Source: Nocardia acididurans
GTDB lineage: Bacteria; Actinomycetota; Actinomycetes; Mycobacteriales; Mycobacteriaceae
Assembly: GCF_016741815.1 (NCBI RefSeq)
Contig: NZ_JAERRJ010000006.1
Span: forward strand, 310,001 to 374,000
Length of the DNA: 64,000 nucleotides
Direction: 5' to 3'
In this document: one piece after another, positions 26,460 through 36,257 of the stretch
Position numbering within the stretch: position 1 is the stretch's first letter
How the letters are laid out: every line of letters begins with the position of its first letter
Program-made: the position numbers and the translations under genes
Notes under the pieces: generated by a model
Seen by the model: only the letters and a program-made list of their open reading frames with translations
The model's database searches: none
What the model was told of the DNA's origin: nothing

Positions 26460-26629
26460 TCGTGCTGCTCCTTGGGATTTCGGATGCCGGTGGGTGGCCG
26501 GTGGTTCGCTCTCGCGCGCGTGGGCGTCGCGGGCGCACAGGTCCTCCCGCAACGTACCAGCAGCGCCGGAACGGGGCGAGCGGTCGGTGAAGGTGAGCCA
26601 GCCGACAGCCCCATGTTTACCGGGGAGTA

Positions 26630-26674
26630 TGTTGACATCGAGTCAACAGCTCGACGCTGGGACCCAAGTCAACA
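26630..26674. promoter_or_regulatory. Palindromic operator upstream of the FadE pair
   Basis: TGTTGACATCGAGTCAACA (26630-26648) is a perfect 7-bp inverted repeat with a 5-bp spacer. A further GTCAACA half-site lies at 26668-26674, 26 bases on. It sits 48 to 66 bases before the start of the first acyl-CoA dehydrogenase gene. The size fits a TetR-type repressor site; TTGACA inside it could also serve as a -35 box. Confidence 0.65.
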
Positions 26675-26695
26675 GGCTCACCCCTGGGAGTAGCA

Positions 26696-27865
<1,170 letters not shown>

Positions 27866-27874
27866 GCCGCCACC

Positions 27875-29002
27875 ATGGATTTCGAACTCACCGATGAACA
27901 GGTCATGCTGCGTGACACGGTCCGGGATCTGCTCGGCCGTGCCTACGACCCGGAAACCCGGCTGAAGGTCACCGACACCGACCTGGGCTGGAGCCGCGAG
28001 GTCTGGAACCAGCTCGCCGAATTGGGTGTGCTGGGACTGGCTTTCAGCGAGGAGGACGGCGGCGTGGGCGCCGGACCCGTCGAGCTGATGGTCGTGCTGG
28101 AGGAGGTGGGCCGCAGGCTCGCACCGGAACCGCTGCTCGACGCCGTGCTGGTGCCCGGCGGGCTGATCGCTCGCGCCGGTACCCCCGCACAGCGCGAACG
28201 CCTGCTGCCGCCGCTGGTTGCGGGGGAGAAGCTGCTGGCCTTCGCCCATGCCGAGCCGGGAACACGCTGGCCCGCAACGGAACTGAGCACCACCGCCGTC
28301 GCGCAGGGGGACGGTTACGTGCTGACCGGCGTGAAGAACCCGGTCCCGCACGGGGACTGCGCCGACGACCTGGTGGTCAGCGCCGTCCTGCCGGACGGCG
28401 GCACCGCGCTGTTCCTGGTCGCCGCCGACGCGACGGGCGTCTCCCGCAAGCCGTTCCGCACCTTCGATGGCCGGCGAGGCGCGCAGCTCGAATTCTCCGG
28501 TGCGGCAGCCGAACTGCTGGGTGATCCGGCGGCCGCCCGTGCCGCTGTCGACACGGTGACGGTGCGGGCCCACGCCGCCCTGTGCGCGGAATCGCTCGGT
28601 GCGATGGCGGAGTCGCTGCGGCTGACCACCGAATACCTGAAGACCCGCAAGCAGTTCGGCGTCACCCTGTCCAAGTTCCAGACGCTCACCCAGCGGGCGG
28701 CCGACATGTACGTGTCGCTGGAACTGGCCCGCAGCATGAGCTACTACGCCACCGCCGCGCTGGCCGACGAGGTCACCGATCCGTCCATCGCGTCGCGTGC
28801 TCGCCTGCGAGTCGCCCGGTCGGCCAGGCATATCGGCCAGGAGGCCATTCAGATGCACGGCGGCATCGGCATCACCACCGAGTACCCGGTGAGCCACTAT
28901 GCGGCCCGGCTGACCGCCATCGGCCGCACCCTCGGCACCGATCTGGACCACCTGCGCGTCCTCACCGACCGGGTCACCGAATACCACCTGGTCGAGATCT
29001 AG
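27875..29002 (+). CDS. Acyl-CoA dehydrogenase, FadE pair subunit 2
   Basis: This 375-residue second subunit is more divergent. It keeps the N-terminal helical domain (MDFELTDEQVMLRDTVRDLLGR), the C-terminal helix bundle (YLKTRKQFGVTLSKFQTLTQRAADMY) and QMHGGIGITTEYPVSHYAARL, but the middle beta domain is less conserved and motif residues for FAD are weaker (FAHAEPGTRW). This asymmetry is the hallmark of heterotetrameric FadE pairs, in which only part of the sites bind FAD. It is co-transcribed with subunit 1. Confidence 0.92.
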   Translation: MDFELTDEQVMLRDTVRDLLGRAYDPETRLKVTDTDLGWSREVWNQLAELGVLGLAFSEEDGGVGAGPVELMVVLEEVGRRLAPEPLLDAVLVPGGLIARAGTPAQRERLLPPLVAGEKLLAFAHAEPGTRWPATELSTTAVAQGDGYVLTGVKNPVPHGDCADDLVVSAVLPDGGTALFLVAADATGVSRKPFRTFDGRRGAQLEFSGAAAELLGDPAAARAAVDTVTVRAHAALCAESLGAMAESLRLTTEYLKTRKQFGVTLSKFQTLTQRAADMYVSLELARSMSYYATAALADEVTDPSIASRARLRVARSARHIGQEAIQMHGGIGITTEYPVSHYAARLTAIGRTLGTDLDHLRVLTDRVTEYHLVEI

Positions 29003-29003
29003 G

Positions 29004-29399
29004 TCAGTCCTGGGCGACGGTGGTGAGGTGGGTCAGTTCGCACCGCCACCCGCCGTCGTCCAGGATGAAGACGTCGGTGGTCCATTCATCGGCTTCGACG
29101 GTCTGCCCGCGATAGTGCGCGGTGTTGACGACGCGGACCGACAGCACGGCAGTCGTCCCGTGGACACGGATGCGCGGCTCGCCCACGGCGGCCATGGCCG
29201 AGTGGCTCAGCTCGCCCGAGCGGACCAGTTCGAGGAACAGGGCGCCCGGCGTGATGCCGCGTTCCCCGACGAAAACCCAGTCCGCGGTGACGAATTCGGC
29301 GAGCCGGTCGGCGTCGTTCTCGACGAGGGCGGTGAGCCACTCGGCATAGGTGCTGCGGAGCGCTTTCTCAGCGGCCTCCATGATCGACTGTGTGGACAT
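29004..29399 (-). CDS. NTF2-like (SnoaL/DUF4440) protein
   Basis: This 131-residue protein has the cone-shaped NTF2-like pattern: an N-terminal helix pair (MEAAEKALRSTYAEWLTALVENDADRLAEFVTADWVFVGERG) and curved sheet strands ending DDGGWRCELTHLTTVAQD. The fold serves polyketide cyclases, ketosteroid isomerases and many proteins of unknown role. It converges on the FadE pair, with stops one base apart. Confidence 0.82.
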   Translation of the reverse strand: MSTQSIMEAAEKALRSTYAEWLTALVENDADRLAEFVTADWVFVGERGITPGALFLELVRSGELSHSAMAAVGEPRIRVHGTTAVLSVRVVNTAHYRGQTVEADEWTTDVFILDDGGWRCELTHLTTVAQD

Positions 29400-29534
29400 G
29401 GACCGACGGTAGGCCGTCGGCGCACCGGCGACTTGGACGAATGGGAACCGTGTCGGCGCGAGACCCCGCCCGGCCGTTCGGAACAGGACGAATTTCGGTA
29501 CCGTACGGCTGATCCCGGCGCGTACTGTGCGGAC

Positions 29535-30695
29535 ATGGTGGAGGACGCGGTACGGCTGGACGGAAATACTCTGGTGCTGCCGGGCGGGGTGGGCGTGCGG
29601 TTCATTCGCACACTGCGACTGCCCGAGACGGGCACGCATCCGCTGCCGCCGGGGCTCGGCGAGTTCCCGGTGCGGCGAGTGCAGGACTACGCGGATTCGG
29701 TACCCGACGAATGGCGCACACGCGGCGGGGTGATGCTGCCCATGTACCTGCGCGAGGCCATGTGGCTGTCGTTCACCGCGAAGGAACCGGCCGCGCTGCA
29801 GATCGGCGTCGGCAAGGTGTGCGCGGTATCGGGCGAACCGTGGAGCGACAAGCTCACCCGGCAGCCGCAGAACTACGTGATCCTGCCGCGCCAGCCCTGG
29901 CTGGACGGCATCAACTCCGGTGCGGGCACCATTCGCCAATTCGTCGCGGTGCCAATGGGATTGGGCGCGACCGTGGAGGGCCAGGTCACCGGCGAGGAGG
30001 TGTGGGGCGGCATCCAGCTGCAGCACTTCGGCCTGACCGATGCCGCACGCGCCGAGTGGCGGGAGGTCAGCGAGCACACTCGCTACATGACCACCGCCGA
30101 GGACATGGGCTACACCGGCTCCGTCCCGGCAGGCGACTACGGCTCGGCCCCGATGGCTCCCCCTTCGCAGGGCTACGGCGCTCCGCCGCCCGCCCCGTCG
30201 CAGGGCGGGTACAGCGGACCTGCGCCCGCCGGCCCGGCGGGCGCGACGCCGCTGGAGTCCATGCCGTCGAGCGCCGCACGCGCGCCCCGGGGCGCGGCGG
30301 CGGGTCGCGGCAGACAGGCCAAGGCCATGGGTCTCGGCGTCGGCGGCACCATGCGCCAGGAGATCTACCAGGACGACCGCCCGCTGACCGATTGGGCCGC
30401 AGCGCCTTCCGGTCGCCTGTTCGTCCATCTGGTGACCCCGCCGGACTGGCGGCACATCACCGGCGAGGCCCCGCCCCCGTCTCCGGTGGATCGCGCCGCG
30501 TACACGGCGGCGGGTCTGCCCTGGTTCGACTACTTCGATTCCGACGGCGCCGATATCTCTCCGGCGGGGAAACTCGCGGACGTCGCCCCGGTGGGCGAAT
30601 GGCTGGGTGCGGACCACGAGCCGTGGCAGGAGCCGAAACCAGGTCAGGTGAAACCGCTGAAACCGGGCAAGAAGGTCGAAGACGGCGAGTGGTGA
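29535..30695 (+). CDS. Conserved hypothetical protein with Pro/Gly-rich linker
   Basis: This 386-residue protein of unrecognised family has an N-terminal globular region (about 1-190) with WLSFTAKEPAALQIGVGKVCAVSGEPW and QNYVILPRQPWLDGINSGAGTIRQFVAVPMGLGATVEGQVTGEEVWGGIQLQ. A disordered linker (about 205-265) is rich in Pro, Gly, Ser and Tyr. A second region follows (GVGGTMRQEIYQDDRPLTDWA...FVHLVTPPDW) and a Lys/Pro-rich end. Phrases of the first half resemble actinobacterial integron-like conserved proteins that share a FAVPMGLG motif, but function is unknown. It is divergent from the NTF2-like gene. Confidence 0.8.
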   Translation: MVEDAVRLDGNTLVLPGGVGVRFIRTLRLPETGTHPLPPGLGEFPVRRVQDYADSVPDEWRTRGGVMLPMYLREAMWLSFTAKEPAALQIGVGKVCAVSGEPWSDKLTRQPQNYVILPRQPWLDGINSGAGTIRQFVAVPMGLGATVEGQVTGEEVWGGIQLQHFGLTDAARAEWREVSEHTRYMTTAEDMGYTGSVPAGDYGSAPMAPPSQGYGAPPPAPSQGGYSGPAPAGPAGATPLESMPSSAARAPRGAAAGRGRQAKAMGLGVGGTMRQEIYQDDRPLTDWAAAPSGRLFVHLVTPPDWRHITGEAPPPSPVDRAAYTAAGLPWFDYFDSDGADISPAGKLADVAPVGEWLGADHEPWQEPKPGQVKPLKPGKKVEDGEW

Positions 30696-30782
30696 CGATC
30701 TTCGTATAGCTCACCGGCACTGCGGAATACGAGGTGGCGCGCTGCGGACCGCGCGACCGCTGCGCTGTTCCGGTGCGCGGCG

Positions 30783-31343
30783 CTATTCCGGAGTCTCGGC
30801 TTCGTCGTCGTCGGCGGTGATCGGGCGCTCGGTGCGGGCGGGTTCGGTCGTCGCCGGCTCCGGGGCCTCGGTGGTGGTGGTCCGTTCGGTCGTGGTCCGC
30901 TCGGTGGTGGTCGGGCGGGGCCGGGTGGTGCGGGTCGGGCGCGTGGTGGTGGTGCGCGACGTGGTGGTGCGCGACGTGGTGGTGGTCTCGTCGGCTTCCT
31001 CGCCCGCGGGCCGCTCCTCCGGGCGTTCCTCGGTGGTGGTGGTCGTGGTGGTGCGCGGTCTGCGCGGTTCGCCCGCGGCCACCCGCCAGGTGGGGGAGGG
31101 CGGGATGACCACCACGGCGGTCGTGGTGGTGGTGCCGGAGAGGGAATTCACCGGGGCCGCTTGCAGATCCGCGTTGAGGGGTGGCGGGGGGACGTAGGTG
31201 TCCTGGCCGCCTACGCCGCAGGAGCCGATGAGAATGAGTCCGAGCGACACGGCACCGGCCGCGGCGACTGCTCCGGCCAGCGGTGCGGGCAGCTTGCGCG
31301 ACAGGGTGCCGCGCTCGTCCGCGCCGGCGTTGCTGCCGTCCAT
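30783..31343 (-). CDS. Membrane-anchored Thr-rich surface protein
   Basis: The ATG at 31343 follows AGGAG at 8-base spacing. The 186-residue protein has a short cytoplasmic end, one hydrophobic segment (about residues 22-42, PAPLAGAVAAAGAVSLGLILIG) followed by a Cys (SCGVGG), and a long tail dominated by Thr, Arg, Glu and Pro with TTTTT runs. The Cys after the hydrophobic stretch is lipobox-like (LIGSC), so it may be a lipoprotein. Thr/Pro-rich tails in actinobacteria are often O-mannosylated. No domain recognised. Confidence 0.7.
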   Translation of the reverse strand: MDGSNAGADERGTLSRKLPAPLAGAVAAAGAVSLGLILIGSCGVGGQDTYVPPPPLNADLQAAPVNSLSGTTTTTAVVVIPPSPTWRVAAGEPRRPRTTTTTTTEERPEERPAGEEADETTTTSRTTTSRTTTTRPTRTTRPRPTTTERTTTERTTTTEAPEPATTEPARTERPITADDDEAETPE

Positions 31344-31645
31344 TGGTGGCACTCCTGATTCGTCTCGAGTGGGCTCACCCTAACGGAGGCTGTGGCGCGG
31401 GGCCAGGTGAGATCCTCGTCCCGAATATTGGGATAGGGTGACCCGGGCCGAAAGCCACGGAGATATCTCAAACAGCGATGATTCAGATATCGAATCAGTA
31501 AACTTCGGCGTGTTTACGGCACGTGTCGTATGGACATTTCGTTGCGGAGCCGTAATGTGTGTCCAAAGTTACACGTGAGACGCCCAGGATTTGCTGAGGG
31601 ACGCGCCGATAATCCGCTCTCTTCGCGGGCGTCATCGAGGAGTAG
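31344..31645. other. Divergent intergenic region with a 19-bp palindrome
   Basis: This region of about 300 bp, AT-richer than average, lies between the Thr-rich protein gene and a small membrane protein gene. TGATTC and GAATCA (31479-31497) flank a 7-base AGATATC centre and form a near-symmetric operator-like site. No coding frame with good codon bias was seen inside. Confidence 0.5.
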
Positions 31646-31903
31646 ATGATGGGTGCATTTTCGACATCCCCCGTGCGCGCCACCGCGCCGAGTGGGGAAC
31701 CCGCGGCCACCGCGCCCGCGCGGTTGTCGGCAATCCTGGCCCGTACCGTCGCCTGGCTGATCTTCCTCGGCGGAATCACCGGCGCAGTCCTCGGGATCGC
31801 GGGTCTACATGTCGAAATCACCGTCGCCGGGCTGATTCTCGCCTTCACGAGCGGACTGGTCCTGCTCAAACTGCGCGCCGACGCCGCGGCCCGCCCGAGC
31901 TGA
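31646..31903 (+). CDS. Small two-helix membrane protein
   Basis: This frame of 85 codons starts at 31646 (or the adjacent ATG at 31649) after GAGGAG, with GC-rich third positions. After about 30 polar Ala/Pro/Ser residues come two membrane helices (VAWLIFLGGITGAVLGIAGL and VAGLILAFTSGLVLL) and a short basic tail. Function unknown. Confidence 0.7.
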   Translation: MMGAFSTSPVRATAPSGEPAATAPARLSAILARTVAWLIFLGGITGAVLGIAGLHVEITVAGLILAFTSGLVLLKLRADAAARPS

Positions 31904-31947
31904 GCTCACCGGCACGCTGCGCCTCGCGTACCGCGCTGCCCAGAAAT

Positions 31948-32946
31948 TCAGCGGACAACCCATTCGAACGCTTCGGCTTTCGAGCGACTGCCCTCGACCG
32001 TCCGCGAGCGGTTCGGCTCACCCAGTTCGGCGAGCAGCCGCTCCGACATCCGCACCAGTGCGGCCAGCGACTGCGGCCGGAACCACGCCGGTCGCGTGGC
32101 GAACAGCAGATCCTCGCTGGAGGTGTTGCCTGACGCGCCCGGTGCGAACGGGCAGCCGCCCAGCCCGCCCAGGGAACCATCCACCAAGCCCGCACCCGCA
32201 CCAAGGGCGGCAAGGGAATTCGCGACACCCATACCCCAGGTGTCATGCCCGTGGAAGACGATCCGATGCTCGGGCGTACCCCAGCGGCCCGCCGCCGCCA
32301 CCGCCGCGATCAGCCCGCCCACCTGAGCCGGATGCGCCTGCCCGAGCGTATCGGCGATCACGATATCGGCCGAACCCTCCGCCCGCGGATCGGCGGCGAC
32401 GGCCAGCACCCGCGCCGGATCCACCGGGCCGTCGAACGGGCACGTGAAAGCCGTTGCGAGACAGAGCTGAATCCGCCCGCCCGCCTCCCGCGCGATCCGC
32501 ACGGCATCGGGCATGGCGGCCAGGGAATCCTCGGTGGTGCGGCCGATATTGGCCTTGTTGTGCGCGTCCGACACCGAGAAGCAGTACTGGAAATTGCGCA
32601 CGCCCGCCGCCGCGGCCTTCTCCACATGCCGCGGCGTCGCCACCCATACCCAGCTGCGCGCCAGCTCCGCCGGAGTCAGCGCGGCGACCAGTTCGAGCGT
32701 ATTGGCCATGGGCGGCACCAGATCCGGGCGCGCCATGGAGCCGATCTCCAGCTCCGGCACGCCCAGCGCCAGCAGTTCCCGCACGATCTCGAGTTTGCGC
32801 TCGGTGGGCAGCACCTTGCCGGTCAGCTGCAGGCCGTCGCGCAGCGTCACGTCCCGCAGGACGGCCTGCGGCAGCGTACTCGCCGAAATCACCGCGTCCG
32901 TCGAGTTCGCCGGGCTCGTCGAAGGCCCCGCGCCGGTCGAATTCAC
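31948..32946 (-). CDS. HMG-CoA lyase-like protein
   Basis: This 332-residue DRE-TIM metallolyase has VTLRDGLQ near residue 33 (Arg36, Asp37), the His ligand pair in FHGHDTWGMGVAN, and the Cys-loop GGLGGCPFAPGASGNTSSEDLLF. These are the hallmarks of 3-hydroxy-3-methylglutaryl-CoA lyase, which cleaves HMG-CoA to acetyl-CoA and acetoacetate in leucine or isoprenoid breakdown; related enzymes cleave other 3-hydroxyacyl-CoAs. The GTG start overlaps the CoA-transferase stop by four bases, so the two are coupled and the substrate may be activated by that transferase. Confidence 0.9.
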   Translation of the reverse strand: MNSTGAGPSTSPANSTDAVISASTLPQAVLRDVTLRDGLQLTGKVLPTERKLEIVRELLALGVPELEIGSMARPDLVPPMANTLELVAALTPAELARSWVWVATPRHVEKAAAAGVRNFQYCFSVSDAHNKANIGRTTEDSLAAMPDAVRIAREAGGRIQLCLATAFTCPFDGPVDPARVLAVAADPRAEGSADIVIADTLGQAHPAQVGGLIAAVAAAGRWGTPEHRIVFHGHDTWGMGVANSLAALGAGAGLVDGSLGGLGGCPFAPGASGNTSSEDLLFATRPAWFRPQSLAALVRMSERLLAELGEPNRSRTVEGSRSKAEAFEWVVR

Positions 32947-34157
32947 TTGGCCTCCAACGCATCGATCTCGGCCTCGGACAGGCCGAGCAGGCCGGACAGC
33001 ACCTCACGGGTGTGCTCACCCAGATCCGGGCCGACATTCCGGATGGGCAGCGATTGCCCGCCGATCACCGGCACGATGCCGGTGAAACCGACCTGCCTGG
33101 GTTCGGGCTCGCCCACATCCACCGCGAACGGCTGAATCATATTGCGCGCCCGATACTGCTCGTCGGCGACGATATCGGCGGCGGTGTAGATCGGCCCGCA
33201 CGGAATGGCGGCGTCCTCCAGGATCTTCAACGCCTCGTCGCGGGTACGCAGTCGCGTCCACTCGGCGATGGACGCGTCCAGCCGTTCGCGATTGCGCCAG
33301 CGGCCCGCATTGTCGCGCAGCTCAGGATCTTCGGCGAGATCCGGGCGCTCGATGACCTGCATGTAGCGCTGGAAGATGGCATCGCCGTTACCGCCGATGA
33401 TGATGCTGAAACCGTCACTGGTCGGGTACGCGTTGCTGGGCGCGATGCCCTCCATCCGCCCGCCGACCCGCTCCCGATTGATGCCGTAGGCCAGATAGTC
33501 GGGCACCAGCGATTCCATCACCGACAGGATGGATTCGTTGAGCGCGACGTCGATGATGCGCTGCTCCAACGGAACCCGTTCGACCCGCTCCCGCTGGAAC
33601 AGTGCCATCACGGTGCCGAAGGCGGCGTAGATGCCCGCGATGGAATCACCGATGGACACGCCCACCCGCACCGGCGGCCGATCCGGATCACCGACGAGTT
33701 CGCGCAGCCCGCCCACGGCCTCGGCCACCGCCGCGAATCCCGGCCGCTGCGCCAGCGGCCCGGTCTGCCCGTAGGCGGAGATCCGCGTGATCACCAGATC
33801 CGGATTGGCGGCGTTCAGGACCTCGGGCCCCAGGCCCCACTTCTCCAGCATGCCGGGCCGGAAGTTCTCCAGCAGCACATCGCACCGCTTGACGAGATCC
33901 AGCACGATCCCGCGCCCGGCCTCGGTCCGCAGGTCCAGGGTGATCGACTTCTTGTTCCGGTTCACCGTGCGGTACAGCATCGAGGTATCGCCACCGTAGA
34001 GCCGCCAATTCCGCAGCTCGTCACCGGTTTTCGGCCGTTCGACCTTGATCACCTCGGCGCCGAAGTCGCCGAGTATGCGCCCGGCGGTCGGCGCGGCGAC
34101 ATAGTTGCCCAGTTCCAGTACCCGCACCCCGTCGAGCGGCCGAATCTCTGTGCCCAA
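32943..34157 (-). CDS. CaiB/BaiF family (class III) CoA-transferase
   Basis: From a TTG at 34157 preceded by GGAGGG, this is a 404-residue protein of normal length. It has the N-terminal LDGVRVLELGNYVAAPTAGRILGDFGAEVIKVE signature, RNKKSITLDL, and VSIGDSIAGIYAAFG with the likely catalytic Asp. Family members transfer CoA between acyl groups (formyl-CoA, carnitine and succinyl-dicarboxylate CoA transferases). Coupling with an HMG-CoA-lyase-like gene points to CoA activation of a branched dicarboxylic or hydroxy acid followed by cleavage. The ribosome site lies at the end of a dispersed repeat. Confidence 0.9.
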   Translation of the reverse strand: MGTEIRPLDGVRVLELGNYVAAPTAGRILGDFGAEVIKVERPKTGDELRNWRLYGGDTSMLYRTVNRNKKSITLDLRTEAGRGIVLDLVKRCDVLLENFRPGMLEKWGLGPEVLNAANPDLVITRISAYGQTGPLAQRPGFAAVAEAVGGLRELVGDPDRPPVRVGVSIGDSIAGIYAAFGTVMALFQRERVERVPLEQRIIDVALNESILSVMESLVPDYLAYGINRERVGGRMEGIAPSNAYPTSDGFSIIIGGNGDAIFQRYMQVIERPDLAEDPELRDNAGRWRNRERLDASIAEWTRLRTRDEALKILEDAAIPCGPIYTAADIVADEQYRARNMIQPFAVDVGEPEPRQVGFTGIVPVIGGQSLPIRNVGPDLGEHTREVLSGLLGLSEAEIDALEAK

Positions 34158-34160
34158 TGT

Positions 34161-34205
34161 GCCCTCCGCTTCGCTACAGGCGGGTTCGCGGCCCTGGAGG
34201 TCTCG
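34161..34205 (-). repeat. Dispersed 45-bp repeat, copy A
   Basis: Read on the minus strand this matches 36410-36453 with one indel and two mismatches; cores are CCAGGGCCGCGAACCCGCC and AGCGAAGCGGAGGGC. It ends four bases before the CoA-transferase start and supplies that gene's ribosome site. In one reading it spells ALRFA-x-GGFAALE. Confidence 0.8.
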
Positions 34206-34317
34206 GTCTTCCCTCCTCCGCTCCTCCGCTTCGCTCCCCCGCTCCGTCAGTCCAGACCGAGACGGGCCGCGAACCATTATGGTGCACCAGATCGAGGTGA
34301 GTCCTCGAGGGTTTCGG

Positions 34318-34357
34318 CGCTTGGTTGTGGCACGCGCAAGAGCGTCACAACCAAGCG
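34318..34357 (-). terminator. Hairpin downstream of the sulfate-ester dioxygenase gene
   Basis: Perfect 12-bp arms CGCTTGGTTGTG (34318-34329) and CACAACCAAGCG (34346-34357) flank a 16-base loop, 14 bases past the dioxygenase stop. It separates that gene from the CoA-transferase unit. Confidence 0.7.
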
Positions 34358-34370
34358 GCGTGTCAGGTTG

Positions 34371-35327
34371 TCATGCTGCGCGCGGGGCGACCTTTTCGAC
34401 GATCGAGAAGTGCTCGGCATTGCCGGTGACGACGGTGCTGGCCGTGCCGTGCACATCGACCGGGATATCGCCCGCGAGGGTGATCCGGGTCAGGCGGCGC
34501 GGCTGGCCGTCGTAGTCGTCGACGGCGTAGTGCTGGGTGGCGCGGTTGTCCCAGATCGCCACATCACCGAGCTGCCAGTTCCAGCGGGTCGTGTTCTCCA
34601 GCTTGGTGACCCGGTTCTGCAGCAGCTGGAACAGGGTCTGCGATTCGGCGGCGGTGAGGCCGACGAAGTTCTTCACGAAGTGGCCGAGCAGCAGGGCGCG
34701 CTCACCGGTGACCGGATGCACGCGCACCACCGGGTGCTCGGTCTCGTAGTAGCTGGACTCGAACTCCTCGCGGTAGGCCCGGATATTCGCGGTCACCTGC
34801 TCGTTCTCGCCGCGCGCCACCTCGGTGCGGTCGGCCGCGTAGTCGTAGGCGTTGGTGTGGCGGGCGCGCAGGTTCTCCACGAGCACCTTGAGCGGGGCCG
34901 GCAGCGCCTCGTAGGCGGCGACGGTGGAGGCCCAGGTGGTGGAGCCGCCGTACGGGGGCAGGTGCACCGCGCGCAGGATGGACGCCTTCGGGATCCGGTC
35001 CACGAAGGTGACATCGGTGTGCCAGCTGTTGGCGCGGCCGTACTCCGAGTCGATCGGGAGGGTCTTGACGCCCTTCGAGGTGACGGTCGGGTGCGGGGTG
35101 GTGGGGGAGCCGAGCAGCTGCGCGAACTCGTACTGACCGTCCTCGGTCAGATGCTCCTGGCCGCGGAAGAAGATCACCTTGTGCTCGTGCAGGGCGTCCT
35201 GGATCCGCTGGACGGTGACCGAATCCAGCTGACCGCTCAGGCGCACACCCTCGATGCGCGCGCCGATCTTGCTGCCCAGCTTCACGACAGTCACGGTGGA
35301 GGTATCGGAGGCGAAATCGACAGACAT
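34371..35327 (-). CDS. TauD/TfdA-type Fe(II)/2-oxoglutarate dioxygenase, Rv3406-like alkylsulfatase
   Basis: This 318-residue enzyme has the iron-binding triad His103-x-Asp105 (SWHTDVTF) and His266 (NRATQHYAVDDYDGQPRRLTRITLAG), with Arg281 for 2-oxoglutarate. It is close in pattern to mycobacterial Rv3406, which oxidatively cleaves alkyl sulfate esters to aldehyde and sulfate for sulfur supply. Taurine or other sulfonates are alternatives. The ATG has AGAGGG at good spacing. A GC hairpin repeat lies just upstream. Regulation by sulfur starvation is plausible but no operator was identified. Confidence 0.92.
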   Translation of the reverse strand: MSVDFASDTSTVTVVKLGSKIGARIEGVRLSGQLDSVTVQRIQDALHEHKVIFFRGQEHLTEDGQYEFAQLLGSPTTPHPTVTSKGVKTLPIDSEYGRANSWHTDVTFVDRIPKASILRAVHLPPYGGSTTWASTVAAYEALPAPLKVLVENLRARHTNAYDYAADRTEVARGENEQVTANIRAYREEFESSYYETEHPVVRVHPVTGERALLLGHFVKNFVGLTAAESQTLFQLLQNRVTKLENTTRWNWQLGDVAIWDNRATQHYAVDDYDGQPRRLTRITLAGDIPVDVHGTASTVVTGNAEHFSIVEKVAPRAA

Positions 35328-35364
35328 GCAAACCCTCTCGCGGTCACCCACTCCCGGGGCCCTC

Positions 35365-35387
35365 AGGGGCTTCGCCCCCGAACCCCG
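35365..35387. repeat. Dispersed GC hairpin repeat, copy 2
   Basis: This is the reverse-orientation copy of the 24808-24830 element, with core GGGGCTTCGCCCCCGAACCC. It lies between the endonuclease IV and dioxygenase genes and could act as a transcription stop after endonuclease IV. Confidence 0.75.
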
Positions 35388-35486
35388 GTGATGGGATGCT
35401 GGTGTCCGGCCGGTTGCGCCGGTGCGTTCAGGACACCACCGCGGCGCGTCCGCAAACAGGGTTAGCGTCAGCTGGATTGAAAGCGG

Positions 35487-36257
35487 TTACCCAACGTGTT
35501 CGCGTAGGTAAGCGAGATCCTCGGCTACGCCCTCGGCGGGCGTCTCGAGGATGATCGGGGCGTCCACGGCCTTGCAGACCTCGACCAGCAACTGCGGGTC
35601 GATGGTGCCGTCGGACAGATTCGCGTGCCTATCCGCGCCCGAATTGAACTCGTCGCGCGAGGAGTTCAAGTGCACCAGGTCGATTCGGCCGGTGATGGCC
35701 TTGACGCGGTCCACGATGTTCAGCAGCTCCTCGCCGCCCGCCCAGGCATGACAGGTGTCGAGCACGAAGCCCGCGCCCAAGTCGCCCACGGCCTCCCACA
35801 GCCGCCCGATATCGTCGAAATGCCGAGCCATGGCGTGATTTCCACCGGCCGTGTTCTCGATGAGAATCGGCACGGCGAACCCGCCCTTCTCCGCCTGCCG
35901 CTCGAACAGCTTGCGCCAGTTGTCGATTCCGGTCGCCATCTCGGCATCGGTGCGCACATGGCCGCCGTGCACCACCAGCCCGAACGCACCCAGCTCGGCG
36001 GCGGCCTGCGCCTGCAACGCGACAGCATTGCGCGAGGGCATGCGCAGGCGGTTGTTCGTGCTCGCCACATTGATCTGGTACGAGGAGTGCACCACCACGT
36101 CGATGGGGCTGGCCTTGATCTCGGCGGCCAGCGGATGCGGCTTCGGCTTGTCCCAGCTCTGCGGATCCACCACGAACAGCTGGATCACATCGGCGCCGAG
36201 CTTCTCGCCGAAACCGATCGGGTCGCCATCCGTGCGGACATGGGCTCCAATGCGCAT
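35487..36257 (-). CDS. nfo: Endonuclease IV (apurinic/apyrimidinic endonuclease)
   Basis: This 256-residue TIM-barrel protein has the three-zinc ligand set of endonuclease IV: VVVHSSY, VVHGGH, ILIENTAGG, LDTCHAWAGG, LVHLNSSRDEFNSGADRHANLSDG and ILETPAEG. It cleaves DNA at abasic sites and removes 3' blocking groups in base-excision repair. It is slightly shorter than E. coli Nfo (285), as in mycobacterial End. The ATG at 36257 is unambiguous. It is divergent from the Ser/Thr kinase gene. Confidence 0.95.
   Translation of the reverse strand: MRIGAHVRTDGDPIGFGEKLGADVIQLFVVDPQSWDKPKPHPLAAEIKASPIDVVVHSSYQINVASTNNRLRMPSRNAVALQAQAAAELGAFGLVVHGGHVRTDAEMATGIDNWRKLFERQAEKGGFAVPILIENTAGGNHAMARHFDDIGRLWEAVGDLGAGFVLDTCHAWAGGEELLNIVDRVKAITGRIDLVHLNSSRDEFNSGADRHANLSDGTIDPQLLVEVCKAVDAPIILETPAEGVAEDLAYLREHVG

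Noticed and set aside
31495..31869. Minus-strand frame of 124 codons opposite the small membrane protein
   Set aside because: Poor codon bias and no ribosome site; the plus-strand frame has a ribosome site and membrane helices.
32454..35465. 1003-codon plus-strand frame across three minus-strand genes
   Set aside because: It crosses gene boundaries and intergenic repeats and reads as low-complexity His/Arg/Asp text; the opposite-strand genes have known domains.
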